Notes under the pieces: model-generated
What the model was told of the DNA's origin: nothing
Databases searched by the model: none
The model's input: only the letters and a program-made list of their open reading frames with translations
Shown: one piece after another, positions 26,140-35,826 of the stretch
Numbering within the stretch: position 1 is the first letter of the stretch
How the letters are laid out: every line of letters starts with the position of its first letter
NCBI GenBank assembly: GCA_029550345.1
Contig: JAKPHK010000001.1
Coordinates: 1-64,000, forward strand
DNA: 64,000 nucleotides
Source of the DNA: Pseudomonadota bacterium
GTDB taxonomy: Bacteria > Pseudomonadota > Alphaproteobacteria > Sphingomonadales > Sphingomonadaceae
Direction: 5' to 3'
Made by a program: the position numbers and the translations under genes

Positions 26140-28257
26140 ATGGCGAATTACGAAGACTGGCAGGCCGCAGCGGCAAAAGAGGTCAAGGGGAAAGACCTGA
26201 CCTGGAACACCCCCGAAGGGTTCCCGATCAAGCCGCTCTACACCGCAGAGGATGCGGGCGATCCCGGCCTGCCGGGCTTCGCGCCGTTCACCCGCGGGGT
26301 GCGCGCCTCGATGTATGCGGGGCGTCCGTGGACGATCCGCCAGTACGCCGGGTTCTCCACTGCCGAGGAATCGAACGCGTTCTATCGCCGCAACCTCGCC
26401 GCCGGGCAAAAGGGTCTGTCGGTCGCCTTCGACCTTGCCACCCACCGGGGCTATGACAGCGATCACCCGCGCGTGGTCGGCGATGTCGGCAAGGCCGGGG
26501 TGGCGATCGATTCGGTTGAGGACATGAAGATCCTGTTCGACGGAATCCCGCTCGATCAGATGTCGGTTTCGATGACCATGAACGGCGCGGTGATCCCGAT
26601 CCTGGCGTTTTTCATTGTCGCCGGGGAAGAGCAGGGGGTGAGCCGCGCCCAGCTTGACGGGACCATCCAGAACGACATCCTGAAGGAGTTCATGGTCCGC
26701 AACACCTATATCTATCCGCCCGAACCATCGATGCGGATCATCTCGGACATCATCGCCTATACCAGCGCGGAAATGCCCAAGTTCAACAGCATTTCGATCT
26801 CGGGCTATCATATGCACGAGGCCGGGGCGACCGCGGTGCAGGAACTGGCCTTCACCATTGCCGACGGCAAGGAATACGCCCTGCGCGCGATGGCGGCGGG
26901 GCTGGATATCGACAAGTTCGCCGGGCGCCTGTCCTTTTTCTTCGGCATCGGCATGAACTTCTTCATGGAAGTGGCCAAGCTGCGCGCCGCGCGCACGCTG
27001 TGGCACCGGGTGATGGATGGGCTGGGCGCCAAGGACGAACGCAGCAAGATGCTGCGCACCCACTGCCAGACTTCGGGCGTCTCCTTGCAGGAGCAGGACC
27101 CCTACAACAACGTGATCCGCACCACGATCGAGGCGATGGCCGCGACGCTGGGCGGCACGCAGAGCCTGCACACCAACGCGCTGGACGAAGCGATTGCGCT
27201 GCCGACCGATTTCAGCGCGCGGATCGCGCGCAACACCCAGATCGTGCTGGCCGAGGAGAGCGGGATTACCAAGGTGGTCGATCCGCTCGGCGGCTCCTAC
27301 TATGTCGAGGCGCTGACCCAGACTCTGGTGGACGAGGCGTGGAAGCTGATCGAGGAAGTCGGCACGCTGGGCGGCATGACCAAGGCCGTCGCCTCCGGAA
27401 TGCCCAAGGCCGAGATTGAGCGCGCCGCCGCCGCCAAGCAGGCCCGGGTTGACCGGGGCGAGGACGTGATCGTCGGCGTCAACAAGTACCGGCTGGCGCA
27501 GGAAGAACACCTCGAAACGCTGGAGGTCGATAACCACGCGGTGCGCGATGCGCAGATCGCGCGACTGAAAGCGGTGAAGGCCGCGCGCGATGAAGCGGCT
27601 TGCCAGGCGGCGCTGCGCGCGCTGACCGAGGGCGCGAAGGGTGGGGAAAACCTCCTCGCCCTTGCAGTCGAGGCCGCCCGCCAGCGCGCCACGCTGGGCG
27701 AAATCTCTGACGCGATGGAGGCTGCCTTCGGCCGCTATGGTACCCAGCCTGTGCCGGTGACCGGAATCTATGGCCCGGCCTATGCCGAGGACGCGCGCTA
27801 TGCCGCCGTGCTGGCCGGGGTTGAGGCGGTGACCAACCGGCTGGGCCGCAAGCCCCGCCTGCTGGTCGCCAAGATGGGTCAGGACGGGCACGATCGCGGC
27901 GCCAACGTGATCGCATCCGCCTTTACCGACATGGGATTTGACGTGACCAGCGGGCCGCTGTTCCAGACTCCGGAAGAAACCTGCGCTCTGGCGCTGGAAA
28001 AGGACGTGGACGCGGTCGGCGCATCATCCCTCGCGGCGGGCCACAAGACCCTGATTCCGCAGCTGATCGGACTGCTGAAAGCGGCCGGTCGCCCCGACAT
28101 CAAGGTTACGGCCGGCGGCGTGATCCCGCCGCAGGACTATGACTTCCTGCGCGAGGCCGGCGTGCAGGGGATCTACGGGCCGGGTTCGAACGTGGTCGAA
28201 TGCGCGGCGGATTTGCTGCGCCTGCTGGGCCACAATATGCCGCCGGTGGAGGGATAA
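26140..28257 (+). CDS. scpA: Methylmalonyl-CoA mutase
   Basis: A 705-residue adenosylcobalamin enzyme that turns (R)-methylmalonyl-CoA into succinyl-CoA. The N-terminal barrel has [34 protein letters not shown] and NTLxTNALDEA-like [16 protein letters not shown]; the C-terminal cobalamin domain carries the ligand His584 in DGHDRG, followed by GASSLAAGH and GGVIPPQDY. Start ATG 26140 is 1 base after the hydratase stop. A small GTG-initiated frame of 32 codons (28261-28359) fills the gap to the pccA remnant but has no support as a gene. Confidence 0.97.
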   Translation: MANYEDWQAAAAKEVKGKDLTWNTPEGFPIKPLYTAEDAGDPGLPGFAPFTRGVRASMYAGRPWTIRQYAGFSTAEESNAFYRRNLAAGQKGLSVAFDLATHRGYDSDHPRVVGDVGKAGVAIDSVEDMKILFDGIPLDQMSVSMTMNGAVIPILAFFIVAGEEQGVSRAQLDGTIQNDILKEFMVRNTYIYPPEPSMRIISDIIAYTSAEMPKFNSISISGYHMHEAGATAVQELAFTIADGKEYALRAMAAGLDIDKFAGRLSFFFGIGMNFFMEVAKLRAARTLWHRVMDGLGAKDERSKMLRTHCQTSGVSLQEQDPYNNVIRTTIEAMAATLGGTQSLHTNALDEAIALPTDFSARIARNTQIVLAEESGITKVVDPLGGSYYVEALTQTLVDEAWKLIEEVGTLGGMTKAVASGMPKAEIERAAAAKQARVDRGEDVIVGVNKYRLAQEEHLETLEVDNHAVRDAQIARLKAVKAARDEAACQAALRALTEGAKGGENLLALAVEAARQRATLGEISDAMEAAFGRYGTQPVPVTGIYGPAYAEDARYAAVLAGVEAVTNRLGRKPRLLVAKMGQDGHDRGANVIASAFTDMGFDVTSGPLFQTPEETCALALEKDVDAVGASSLAAGHKTLIPQLIGLLKAAGRPDIKVTAGGVIPPQDYDFLREAGVQGIYGPGSNVVECAADLLRLLGHNMPPVEG

Positions 28258-28358
28258 GGCGTGGCTGCCTTGTTCGTTTTGAGCGGCGGAATGATGCATG
28301 GAGATTGTCTGCAATCTGATGACGCGCCACCGTGCGAGGAAGTCAAGGAATTGAAATA

Positions 28359-28499
28359 ATGATCAAAAAAATCCTCATCGCTAACCGTGGCGAAATCGCT
28401 TGCCGGGTGATCAAGACTGCCCGGCGGATGGGCATCCAGACCGTCGCGGTCTATTCGGATGCCGATACCCGCCCGGCCCGCCACGGCCAAGGAGCCTGA
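28359..28499 (+). pseudogene. Partial copy of the 5' end of pccA
   Basis: The first 114 bases (28359-28472) match the start of pccA (29797-29910) with 7 differences, including an identical run of 50 bases; five of the seven differences are silent. Similarity starts at the start codon and ends abruptly, after which the frame reads into a TGA at 28497-28499, leaving [17 protein letters not shown] and 29 more residues. It ends 1 base before the metY ATG, and its last codons contain the AGGAG used by metY. Confidence 0.9.
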
Positions 28500-28500
28500 A

Positions 28501-29775
28501 ATGACCCAGAAGCTCGAAACTCTTGCCGTCCACGCCGGGTGTGAACCTGATCCGACCACCAATGCCCGGATCACGCCGATCTACCAGACGGCGAGCTATG
28601 TCTTCGACAGCGCCGAACACGCCGCGAACCTGTTCGCGCTGAAGGAATTCGGCAACATCTATACCCGGATCATGAACCCCACCAACGCCGCGCTGGAGGG
28701 CAAGATTGCCGCGCTGGAAGGCGGGGTGGGGGCGCTTGCGGTTGCTTCGGGCCATGCCGCGCAGCTGCTGGTGTTCCACACCCTGATGGAGCCGGGCTGC
28801 GAGATCGTTGCGGCGAAGAAGCTCTACGGCGGCACGCTCAACCAGCTGGCCCATTCGTTCAAGAAGTTCGGCTGGAACGCGGTCTTCGTCGATGCCGACG
28901 ATCCCGCGAATGTCGCCGCAGCGATCAATGACAAGACCCGCGCGGTCTTCATCGAGAGCTTGGCCAATCCCGGCGGGGTCGTGCAGGACATCGCGGCGAT
29001 TGCCGAAGTGGCCCATGCCGCGGGTGTGCCGCTGGTGGTGGACAACACCATGGCCAGCCCGGCGCTGTGCCGCCCGATCGAACACGGCGCGGATATCGTG
29101 GTCCATTCGACCACCAAGTTCCTCAACGGCCATGGCAACTCTATCGGCGGGGTGATCGTCGATGCCGGAAAGTTCGACTGGAAGGCGAGCGACAAGTTCC
29201 CGACGCTGACCGCACCCAACCCCAGCTACCACGGCGCGGTGCTGGCCGATGCGGTGGGGCCGATCGCCTTCATCATCGCCTGCCGCGTGCTGGGCCTGCG
29301 CGATCTGGGCCCGGCGCTTGCGCCGATGAACGCCTTCCTGGCGCTCACGGGTATGGAAACGCTGGCACTGCGGATGGAGCGCCACTGCGCCAATGCCCTG
29401 CACGTCGCGCAGTGGCTTCAGGCCCATCCCAAGGTGGCCTGGGTGCGTTATGCCGGCCTGCCCGAGGACCCATACCACCAGCTCGCCCAGCGCTATCTTG
29501 GCGGCAAGGGCGGGGCGGTGTTCACCTTTGGCGTGAAGGGTGGGTATGAGGCTGGCGTGAAGCTCGTCTCATCGGTCAAGCTGTTCAGCCACCTTGCCAA
29601 TATCGGCGATACCCGCAGCCTGATCATCCACCCGGCATCTACCACGCACAGCCAGCTTGGCGAAGATGAACTGGCCGCGGCCGGGGCCAGCGCCGACGTG
29701 GTGCGGATCTCGGTCGGGATCGAGCACGTGGACGATATCGTTGCCGATCTTGCCCAGGCGCTGGAACAAATCTGA
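28501..29775 (+). CDS. metY: O-acetylhomoserine sulfhydrylase-type PLP enzyme
   Basis: A 424-residue Cys/Met metabolism PLP enzyme. YTRIMNPTNAALEGKIAALEGG and LYGGTLNQL are typical of O-acetylhomoserine aminocarboxypropyltransferases; the PLP lysine is in STTKFLNGHG (Lys206). It would form homocysteine from O-acetylhomoserine and sulfide. Its place inside a propionyl-CoA operon also allows a reading as a methionine gamma-lyase-like enzyme feeding 2-oxobutyrate to propionyl-CoA, but the sequence favours the sulfhydrylase. AGGAG stands 4 bases before the ATG, within the pccA remnant. Confidence 0.88.
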   Translation: MTQKLETLAVHAGCEPDPTTNARITPIYQTASYVFDSAEHAANLFALKEFGNIYTRIMNPTNAALEGKIAALEGGVGALAVASGHAAQLLVFHTLMEPGCEIVAAKKLYGGTLNQLAHSFKKFGWNAVFVDADDPANVAAAINDKTRAVFIESLANPGGVVQDIAAIAEVAHAAGVPLVVDNTMASPALCRPIEHGADIVVHSTTKFLNGHGNSIGGVIVDAGKFDWKASDKFPTLTAPNPSYHGAVLADAVGPIAFIIACRVLGLRDLGPALAPMNAFLALTGMETLALRMERHCANALHVAQWLQAHPKVAWVRYAGLPEDPYHQLAQRYLGGKGGAVFTFGVKGGYEAGVKLVSSVKLFSHLANIGDTRSLIIHPASTTHSQLGEDELAAAGASADVVRISVGIEHVDDIVADLAQALEQI

Positions 29776-29796
29776 ATCATTCGAAGGCCCAAACAG

Positions 29797-31800
29797 ATGT
29801 TCAAGAAAATCCTCATTGCCAACCGTGGCGAAATCGCTTGCCGGGTGATCAAGACTGCCCGGCGGATGGGTATCCAGACCGTCGCGGTCTATTCCGATGC
29901 CGATGCCCGCGCGCCGTTTGTGCAGATGGCGGACGAGGCCGTGCACATCGGCCCTTCGCCTGCCGCTCAAAGCTATCTGATCGCGGACAAGATCATCGCC
30001 GCTTGCAAAGCAACCGGGGCCGAGGCGGTGCATCCGGGCTATGGTTTCCTGTCCGAACGGACCAGCTTTGCCGAGCAGCTCAAGGCCGAAGGGATCGAGT
30101 TCATCGGCCCGCCGGTGAATGCGATTGCGGCGATGGGCGACAAGATCGAGTCCAAGAAGCTCGCCAAGGAAGCGGGTGTCAACGTCGTCCCCGGCTTCGT
30201 GGGAGAGATCGAAGATACCGAGCACGCGGTGCGGATTTCGGACGAGATCGGCTATCCGGTGATGATGAAGGCCAGCGCCGGTGGCGGCGGCAAGGGGATG
30301 CGGCTGGCCTACAGCGAAAAGGACGTGCGCGAGGGCTTTGAGGCGGTGAAGCGCGAGGGGCTGAACTCCTTCGGCGATGACCGCGTGTTCATCGAGAAAT
30401 TCATTCTCAACCCGCGCCACATCGAGATCCAGATCCTGGGGGACAAGCACGGCAACGTGCTCTACCTCAACGAGCGTGAATGCTCGATCCAGCGCCGCCA
30501 CCAGAAGGTGGTGGAAGAAGCGCCTTCGCCGTTCGTTTCGCCGGAAATGCGCAAAGCCATGGGCGAACAGTGCGTCGCGCTGGCCAAGGCTGTCGGGTAC
30601 TTCAGCGCGGGCACGGTGGAGCTGATCGTCAGCGGCGCCGATCCCAGCGGAAAATCGTTCTACTTCCTTGAGATGAACACCCGTCTTCAGGTGGAGCATC
30701 CGGTCACCGAATGCATCACCGGAATCGATCTGGTCGAACAGATGATCCGCGTTGCAGCGGGCGAAAAGCTCTCGTTCGGGCAGGCCGACGTCAAGATCGA
30801 CGGCTGGGCGATCGAGAACCGGGTCTATGCCGAAGACCCCTATCGCGGCTTCCTGCCCAGCACCGGGCGGCTGGTGCGCTATGCCCCGCCGGTGCCCGGC
30901 TGGGAAGGCGGCATTCGCGGGGTTGAGGGCGTGCGAATCGACGATGGCGTTATGGAAGGCGGCGAAGTCTCGATGTTCTATGACCCGATGATCGCCAAGC
31001 TGATCACCTGGGGCCAGACCCGCGACGAAGCCGCCGACAAGCAGATCGAGGCGCTCGACCGGTTCGAGATCGAGGGGCTGGGCCACAACATCGATTTCGT
31101 CTCCGCAATCATGCAGCACCCGCGCTTTCGCAGCGGCGAGCTGACCACCGGGTTCATCGCCGAGGAATATCCCGAAGGGTTCAGCGGGGCCGAGGCATCG
31201 GACCAGACCCTGCGCCACCTGGCCGCGATCGCCGGGTTCGTGATGACCGCCCGTTCCGACCGGGCACGGCAGGTTTCCGGCCAGCTCGATAGCGAGCTTG
31301 AACCGCCCTATGACTGGGTGGTGGCGATGGGCGGCAAGGCCTTTGCCGTCAGCCTGGGCGAGGATGTGACCGTCGATGGCGAGGCGGTGGACATCGGGGT
31401 TTCCTATACCCCCGGTGACCGGCTGATTGAAGCCAGCGTCGATGGCGTCAACTATGGCGTGAAGATCGAGCCGAGCCGCACTGGGCTGCGCCTGACCAGC
31501 CATGGCGCGATCCACAAGGCGCAGATCCTGCCCGCCGCGCTGGCCCCGCTGACCGCGCACATGATCGAAAAGGTCCCGCCGGATCTTTCAAAGTTCCTGA
31601 TCTGCCCGATGCCCGGCCTGCTGGTTTCGCTGAACGTGGCCGAGGGCGACAAGGTCGAGGCTGGCCAGCCGCTGGCCGTGGTCGAGGCGATGAAGATGGA
31701 AAACATCCTCCGCGCCGAAAAGAGCGCCACGGTGAAGAAGGTCAACGCCAAGGCCGGGGATAGCCTGGCGGTTGATGCGGTGATTCTGGAGCTGGAATAG
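29797..31800 (+). CDS. pccA: Propionyl/acetyl-CoA carboxylase, biotin carboxylase (alpha) subunit
   Basis: A 667-residue biotin-dependent carboxylase subunit. The biotin carboxylase domain starts [15 protein letters not shown], has the glycine-rich ATP loop KASAGGGGKGMR (about 157-168) and EMNTRLQVEHPVTE; a linker domain follows, and the C-terminal biotinyl domain holds the attachment lysine in EAMKMEN (Lys633). It carboxylates its own biotin with ATP and bicarbonate and works with PccB, encoded 5 genes upstream. Last gene of the operon. Confidence 0.96.
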   Translation: MFKKILIANRGEIACRVIKTARRMGIQTVAVYSDADARAPFVQMADEAVHIGPSPAAQSYLIADKIIAACKATGAEAVHPGYGFLSERTSFAEQLKAEGIEFIGPPVNAIAAMGDKIESKKLAKEAGVNVVPGFVGEIEDTEHAVRISDEIGYPVMMKASAGGGGKGMRLAYSEKDVREGFEAVKREGLNSFGDDRVFIEKFILNPRHIEIQILGDKHGNVLYLNERECSIQRRHQKVVEEAPSPFVSPEMRKAMGEQCVALAKAVGYFSAGTVELIVSGADPSGKSFYFLEMNTRLQVEHPVTECITGIDLVEQMIRVAAGEKLSFGQADVKIDGWAIENRVYAEDPYRGFLPSTGRLVRYAPPVPGWEGGIRGVEGVRIDDGVMEGGEVSMFYDPMIAKLITWGQTRDEAADKQIEALDRFEIEGLGHNIDFVSAIMQHPRFRSGELTTGFIAEEYPEGFSGAEASDQTLRHLAAIAGFVMTARSDRARQVSGQLDSELEPPYDWVVAMGGKAFAVSLGEDVTVDGEAVDIGVSYTPGDRLIEASVDGVNYGVKIEPSRTGLRLTSHGAIHKAQILPAALAPLTAHMIEKVPPDLSKFLICPMPGLLVSLNVAEGDKVEAGQPLAVVEAMKMENILRAEKSATVKKVNAKAGDSLAVDAVILELE

Positions 31801-31807
31801 GCAGTGT

Positions 31808-32458
31808 TTATGCGAATGCGCAGGTAGAGTTGGCCGCGGCGGTCAAGCCATCTTCGACCGCTGCGAACAACTCACCGCTGACAGCGTCGTATTCAGCGTT
31901 GATTTCGGGGTCGGGCCAATACTGGTCATTCCATGAGCCCATCCCGCCGAATACATAGGCTGCCTGTCCGGCAGACAGTAGCTGTTTGGCCTCAAGTCGC
32001 ATTTCAAGAGCGGTGGGAATGATTTTGCCTTTCCATCCAAACGGTGAGGGGGTCGAGGATTCGAGCTCCTCCAGAGCTTTGCTGAAGGATTCGAGGAATC
32101 CCGAACTTCGACGTTCGGCAAATCTAGCTATGCGATTGAGTGCGTGACGCAGATCATCCTTTATCGTGTTTAGATCTGCTGTTGCAGTGTTGGTCGGCTG
32201 GTTTGATTTCTGAATTCGGTAGTAGCTTGTCGACCAGATTTTCCGGGTTGCGGCATCGGGGTGCGTAACCGCCATAACGCCATCCCATAGAGCGGATTCG
32301 GAGTCAGTGACCGTCTCGATCAACCAGCGCGTGCCTGAATTGGCGAAGCCACTAGCCATGCGATCGGAGATATTGAGGTCATTTCGAGCGGCCTTGTGGA
32401 CCCGGTAACGCGCATTGTTCCCGGCATACCAATCAATGGGATTCGAACTTGTTTTCAC
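31808..32458 (-). CDS. Orphan protein of unknown function, atypical base composition
   Basis: A 216-residue soluble, tryptophan-rich protein (WYAGNN, GTRWLIE, WKGKIIP, GSWNDQYWPDP) starting at GTG 32458. No domain is recognised. The pattern FGGMGSWNDQYW and the acidic C-terminal half resemble small uncharacterised proteins from scattered accessory regions. Its GC content and codon use (TTATCG, AATTGG, TTTAG) are clearly less biased than neighbours, suggesting horizontal acquisition. It converges with pccA with a 7-base gap. Confidence 0.7.
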   Translation of the reverse strand: MKTSSNPIDWYAGNNARYRVHKAARNDLNISDRMASGFANSGTRWLIETVTDSESALWDGVMAVTHPDAATRKIWSTSYYRIQKSNQPTNTATADLNTIKDDLRHALNRIARFAERRSSGFLESFSKALEELESSTPSPFGWKGKIIPTALEMRLEAKQLLSAGQAAYVFGGMGSWNDQYWPDPEINAEYDAVSGELFAAVEDGLTAAANSTCAFA

Positions 32459-32491
32459 CCATCGGCGCCGAAGCCATCTTGTTTGTTCAGT

Positions 32492-32620
32492 TTAGAAAGA
32501 TGTCTCGTGCTCGAAGAGGAATACTTCTGAATCTGGCCAGAAACCCTCGATCGAAATACCTTGCGCCAATGCATTGCCGTTGATCACCAGCGCCAGGACT
32601 TGTTGCAGGTGCCCGTTCAT
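32492..32620 (-). CDS. Possible 42-residue protein coupled to the cyclase gene
   Basis: The ATG at 32620 overlaps the cyclase stop as ATGA (32617-32620), which favours translation, and the frame runs 42 codons to a TAG-type stop at 32492. The product (MNGHLQQVLALVINGNALAQ then an aromatic, acidic tail) has no recognised family. The DNA is less GC-rich than the cyclase and akin to the neighbouring orphan gene, so this may be a junction fragment rather than a gene. Confidence 0.4.
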   Translation of the reverse strand: MNGHLQQVLALVINGNALAQGISIEGFWPDSEVFLFEHETSF

Positions 32621-33390
32621 TGATCTCCAACCAACGCCACCGCCCGGATCCACCCGGCACTCGCCCCTTCGATCTTTACCGGAAAGCAGCTTAGCGTGAA
32701 GCCGAACGGGGGCAAGGCGCCCAGATTCATCAGCTTTTCGATCTGCCAATAGGGGCGGATGCGGCCGGCCTTGTGGCCTTCCCAGATGATCGCCGGGTCG
32801 CGGTTTTCGGCCCAGCGGCGGGCGGTGTGGCTGAACGGGGCATCCCAGCTCCACGCATCGGTGCCGACCACCTCGATACCGCGTTCGGTCAGCCACAGGG
32901 TGGCTTCGGCGCCGAGGCCGACGCCCTGATCGGTGAAGTTTTCACTGCCATAGACCGCGCCGGACTGGATCAGCACGATATCGAGCGGTTGCAGATCATA
33001 TCCGATCCGCGCCAGTTCCGCCTCCACTTGGGCCGCGCTGACCACGGTGCCGTGAGGCAGGGCGCTGAAATCGAGTTTCACCCCGGGGCGAAAAAACCGG
33101 TCGAGCGGCGCTTCGTCGATGCTTGGGGCCTTGCGCGCGCCGCTGTCAGTGGTCGAATGGTAATGCCACGGCGCGTCCATGTGGGTGCCGTTGTGGGTGG
33201 ACAGCGTCAGCGTCTCCACCGCCCAGCCTTCGCCATCAGGCAGGTCGGCTTTTTCCAGCCCGGGGAAGAACATCGCGATCTGCGCCCAGCTGCTCTCATG
33301 CGTCACATAGTCGATCTGCGGCAGCATCACGGGGGGATCGGACACCACCTTGGTGGTGATCGGGATCGACAGGTCGATGAACTTTGTCAT
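32617..33390 (-). CDS. Cyclase family / kynurenine formamidase-like metal hydrolase
   Basis: A 257-residue metal-dependent hydrolase of the cyclase (PF04199-type) family. The metal site is the HNGTHMDAPWHY motif near residue 80; QSGAVYGSENF and GTDAWSWDAPF follow in the usual order. Relatives open amide or lactone rings (kynurenine formamidase, isatin hydrolase); the substrate here is not evident and there are no tryptophan-degradation genes nearby. ATG 33390 follows a GGGGAG-rich stretch (minus strand: TCCTCTCCCC complement) and is divergent from the thioesterase gene by 46 bases. Confidence 0.87.
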   Translation of the reverse strand: MTKFIDLSIPITTKVVSDPPVMLPQIDYVTHESSWAQIAMFFPGLEKADLPDGEGWAVETLTLSTHNGTHMDAPWHYHSTTDSGARKAPSIDEAPLDRFFRPGVKLDFSALPHGTVVSAAQVEAELARIGYDLQPLDIVLIQSGAVYGSENFTDQGVGLGAEATLWLTERGIEVVGTDAWSWDAPFSHTARRWAENRDPAIIWEGHKAGRIRPYWQIEKLMNLGALPPFGFTLSCFPVKIEGASAGWIRAVALVGDQ

Positions 33391-33436
33391 GGGGAGAGGA
33401 TTGACCCGCTTTCCGTTTACGTCAATGGAAAGTGTC

Positions 33437-34213
33437 ATGAGCTTACCCAGCGTCCTTGCCGCCGCGCGGCCGATCGACGGCGGATTTACCGCCACCATTC
33501 CGGCCGACTGGATGCAGGGGCGCACCTCTTACGGTGGGTTTTCCGCTGCGCTGGCGCTGGCTGCGGCGCAGGGTCTGGCCGATGATCTTCCCCCGCTGCG
33601 CTCGGCCACGGTCAATTTCGTCGGGCCGCTGGCGGGCGAGGTGACGGTGCGGGCAAGGGTGCTGCGCCGGGGCAAGAACGCCAGCTGGATCAGCGCCGAG
33701 GTGACCGGAGAGGCCGGGGTGGGGCTGACCGCGACCTTCGTGTTCATGGGCCCGGTTGAGGCCAGCACGCTGCACCTGCACGATGTGCCGATGCCCTCTT
33801 ATGCCGTGCCGCTTGATCAGGCGGTGCCGCTACCGGAGACCGCCGGGCCCAGCTTTGCCCCCAATTTCGAACGCCGCTTTGCCCAGCCGCGCAGCGAGGT
33901 GAAAATGCCGGAAATCCTGTGGTGGGAACGGCTGCGCGATGTGCAGGGGCTTGATCCGATGCTGGCGCTGATCCTGCTGGCCGATGCCCTGCCGCCCGGC
34001 GTCATGCCGCTGACCGGCCCGGCCCCGGTCAGTTCGATGACCTGGCTGGTCAACCTGCTGACCCCGCTGCCCGAAACCGACGACGGCTGGTTCCTGCTTC
34101 AGGCCAAAGGCAACTACGCCGAAAAGGGCTGTTCAAGCCAGGACATGGCGATCTGGAACACCCGGGGAGAGGCCGTTGCCGTCGGGATGCAATCGATCGC
34201 GGTGTTCGGTTAG
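33437..34213 (+). CDS. Acyl-CoA thioesterase (TesB-like double hotdog)
   Basis: A 258-residue protein with two hotdog halves: DWMQGRTSYGGFSAALALAAA in the first and a second half starting near residue 130 with TWLVNLLTPLP and QDMAIWNTRGEAVAVGMQSIAVFG. The final block is typical of TesB-like thioesterases. It should hydrolyse acyl-CoA to acid and CoA; chain length unknown. Two in-frame ATG codons exist; 33437 gives the standard start. It converges on the peptide transporter gene, overlapping it by 4 bases at the stop codons. Confidence 0.85.
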   Translation: MSLPSVLAAARPIDGGFTATIPADWMQGRTSYGGFSAALALAAAQGLADDLPPLRSATVNFVGPLAGEVTVRARVLRRGKNASWISAEVTGEAGVGLTATFVFMGPVEASTLHLHDVPMPSYAVPLDQAVPLPETAGPSFAPNFERRFAQPRSEVKMPEILWWERLRDVQGLDPMLALILLADALPPGVMPLTGPAPVSSMTWLVNLLTPLPETDDGWFLLQAKGNYAEKGCSSQDMAIWNTRGEAVAVGMQSIAVFG

Positions 34214-35775
34214 GCTGATTGCGCCTCGGCCAGCCGCTTGCCCATCACCAGCTTGAACAGCACGAACCCGATCAGGCCCGCAACCGCCGTGCCGACGTGG
34301 AGCAGCCAGAAGCTGGGAGTGTCCATCGTGGTGTACCAGCCGCCGATGATCCCCACGGTTTTGTTGGCGGCAAAGAAGGTCAGGTAATAGATCCCGACCA
34401 CCGTGGCGACGATCGCCTTGGGCGCGATCTTGGTGAACAGCGCCAGGCTGACCGGCATGATATGGGCAAAACCGATCGAGTTCAGCAGGTGGAACATTAC
34501 CGGCCAGAACAGCCCGATCTTGGCATCGCCCTGAGTCGCGGCGGCAAACCACAGGCACAGGCCGCCACCGATCACGAAGACCGAACCGAGGATCACCTTG
34601 CCGATCTCGTCCGGTTCCCACTTGCCCGCATCGCTGCGCCATTTCCAGAACAGCGCCACCGCCGCCAGCATCGAGAAGCTGAGCGCGGCGTCGATGGTGA
34701 TCATGTAGCTGGTCGGAAAGGGGCTGGTGAAGATGATGGTAGTGAACAGCAGATTTAGTTGCTTACCTTCAAGCCAACTAGGCCATTGGCGGAGAAATTG
34801 CTCATCAGCCCAGACGATGTATGCGTTGAAGATTTCCTGGTTGGTTAGCATGGTCAATGCCAGGATCGGGATAAGCAGCAGTAGCATAGAAAGGCGTGGG
34901 CGATCAGTTGAGGCGACGCCGATCAGCAGCCCCAGCGCGGTCGCCAGCCCGACCTGACCGGAAATCCCGGCGGCATCGACCGCCGCCACCGAAGGCGCAA
35001 TGAAGCGCAGCGCAACCACGATCGCCACCGCCGCGCCGAGCATCAGCGGATAGTTTACGCCCGCTGCCGAGGCGGCGGCATCCGCGATGCGATTCTCCTT
35101 GGGAAGCCACGGCCCGGCCTTGATGTAGAGCAGCAGGCCCAGCACCATCACGATCCCGGCGGTGCCGAAGCCGTAATGCCAGCCAACCTTTTCGCCGAGT
35201 GTGCCCGAAATCAGCGGCGCGATGATCACGCTGACGTTGATCGCGATATAGAAGATCTGGAAGGCCATGGCACGGCGCAGATCGTCAGGCTTGTAAAGTT
35301 CGCCCACCTGGCTGGCGATATTACCCTTGAACAGCCCGACGCCGACGATCAGCGAAAGCAGGGCGAACAGGAACATCCCCTCGAAAGCCATCAGGAAATG
35401 GCCGATCGCCATGACAACGGCGCCCGCCAACAGCGTCGCCCGGCGGCCCAGCCAGCGGTCGGCAATCAGCCCGCCCGCGATCGGGGTGAGGTAAACGAGG
35501 CTAGAATAGTCACCAAAGATCGCCGAGGCGAGCGGCTGGCCTTCCTTGCCGCCATAGGCCGCCTGTTGCAGCCATTGCAGCCCGATCACCCCGGCCATGT
35601 TTTCCGGCAGCAGCAGGTACTTGACCATGTAGAGCACCAGCAGCGTCTGCATGGAATAGTACGAAAACCGCTCACACCCTTCGACAAAGGCGAGATAGCC
35701 AAGCCCCTTGGGGTGGCCCAGGAACGCGCGGTCGTTCAGGTCGTCAAGTTCCGGCGTGGCTTCGGCTGCGGTCAT
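34210..35775 (-). CDS. POT-family proton-coupled peptide transporter
   Basis: A 521-residue major-facilitator protein with about 14 membrane helices, importing di- and tripeptides with protons. The first helix has the POT signature VEGCERFSYYSM (ExxERFxYY), and SxxFGDYSSLVYLTPIAGGLIADRWLGRR is the family's conserved loop. A stretch at about 34740-34900, between helices, has lower GC. No regulator or peptidase is adjacent. Confidence 0.92.
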   Translation of the reverse strand: MTAAEATPELDDLNDRAFLGHPKGLGYLAFVEGCERFSYYSMQTLLVLYMVKYLLLPENMAGVIGLQWLQQAAYGGKEGQPLASAIFGDYSSLVYLTPIAGGLIADRWLGRRATLLAGAVVMAIGHFLMAFEGMFLFALLSLIVGVGLFKGNIASQVGELYKPDDLRRAMAFQIFYIAINVSVIIAPLISGTLGEKVGWHYGFGTAGIVMVLGLLLYIKAGPWLPKENRIADAAASAAGVNYPLMLGAAVAIVVALRFIAPSVAAVDAAGISGQVGLATALGLLIGVASTDRPRLSMLLLLIPILALTMLTNQEIFNAYIVWADEQFLRQWPSWLEGKQLNLLFTTIIFTSPFPTSYMITIDAALSFSMLAAVALFWKWRSDAGKWEPDEIGKVILGSVFVIGGGLCLWFAAATQGDAKIGLFWPVMFHLLNSIGFAHIMPVSLALFTKIAPKAIVATVVGIYYLTFFAANKTVGIIGGWYTTMDTPSFWLLHVGTAVAGLIGFVLFKLVMGKRLAEAQSA

Positions 35776-35826
35776 GGGGCGTCCCGTTGTGGTTTCGGTT
35801 GAAACGGGATGGCTAGCCGCTCTGCC

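Noticed and set aside
28261..28359. 32-codon frame after scpA
   Set aside because: Starts at GTG with no ribosome site, no recognisable structure, and ends inside the pccA remnant start.
29569..31560. 663-codon minus-strand open frame
   Set aside because: Antisense of pccA, which carries all biotin carboxylase and biotinyl motifs.
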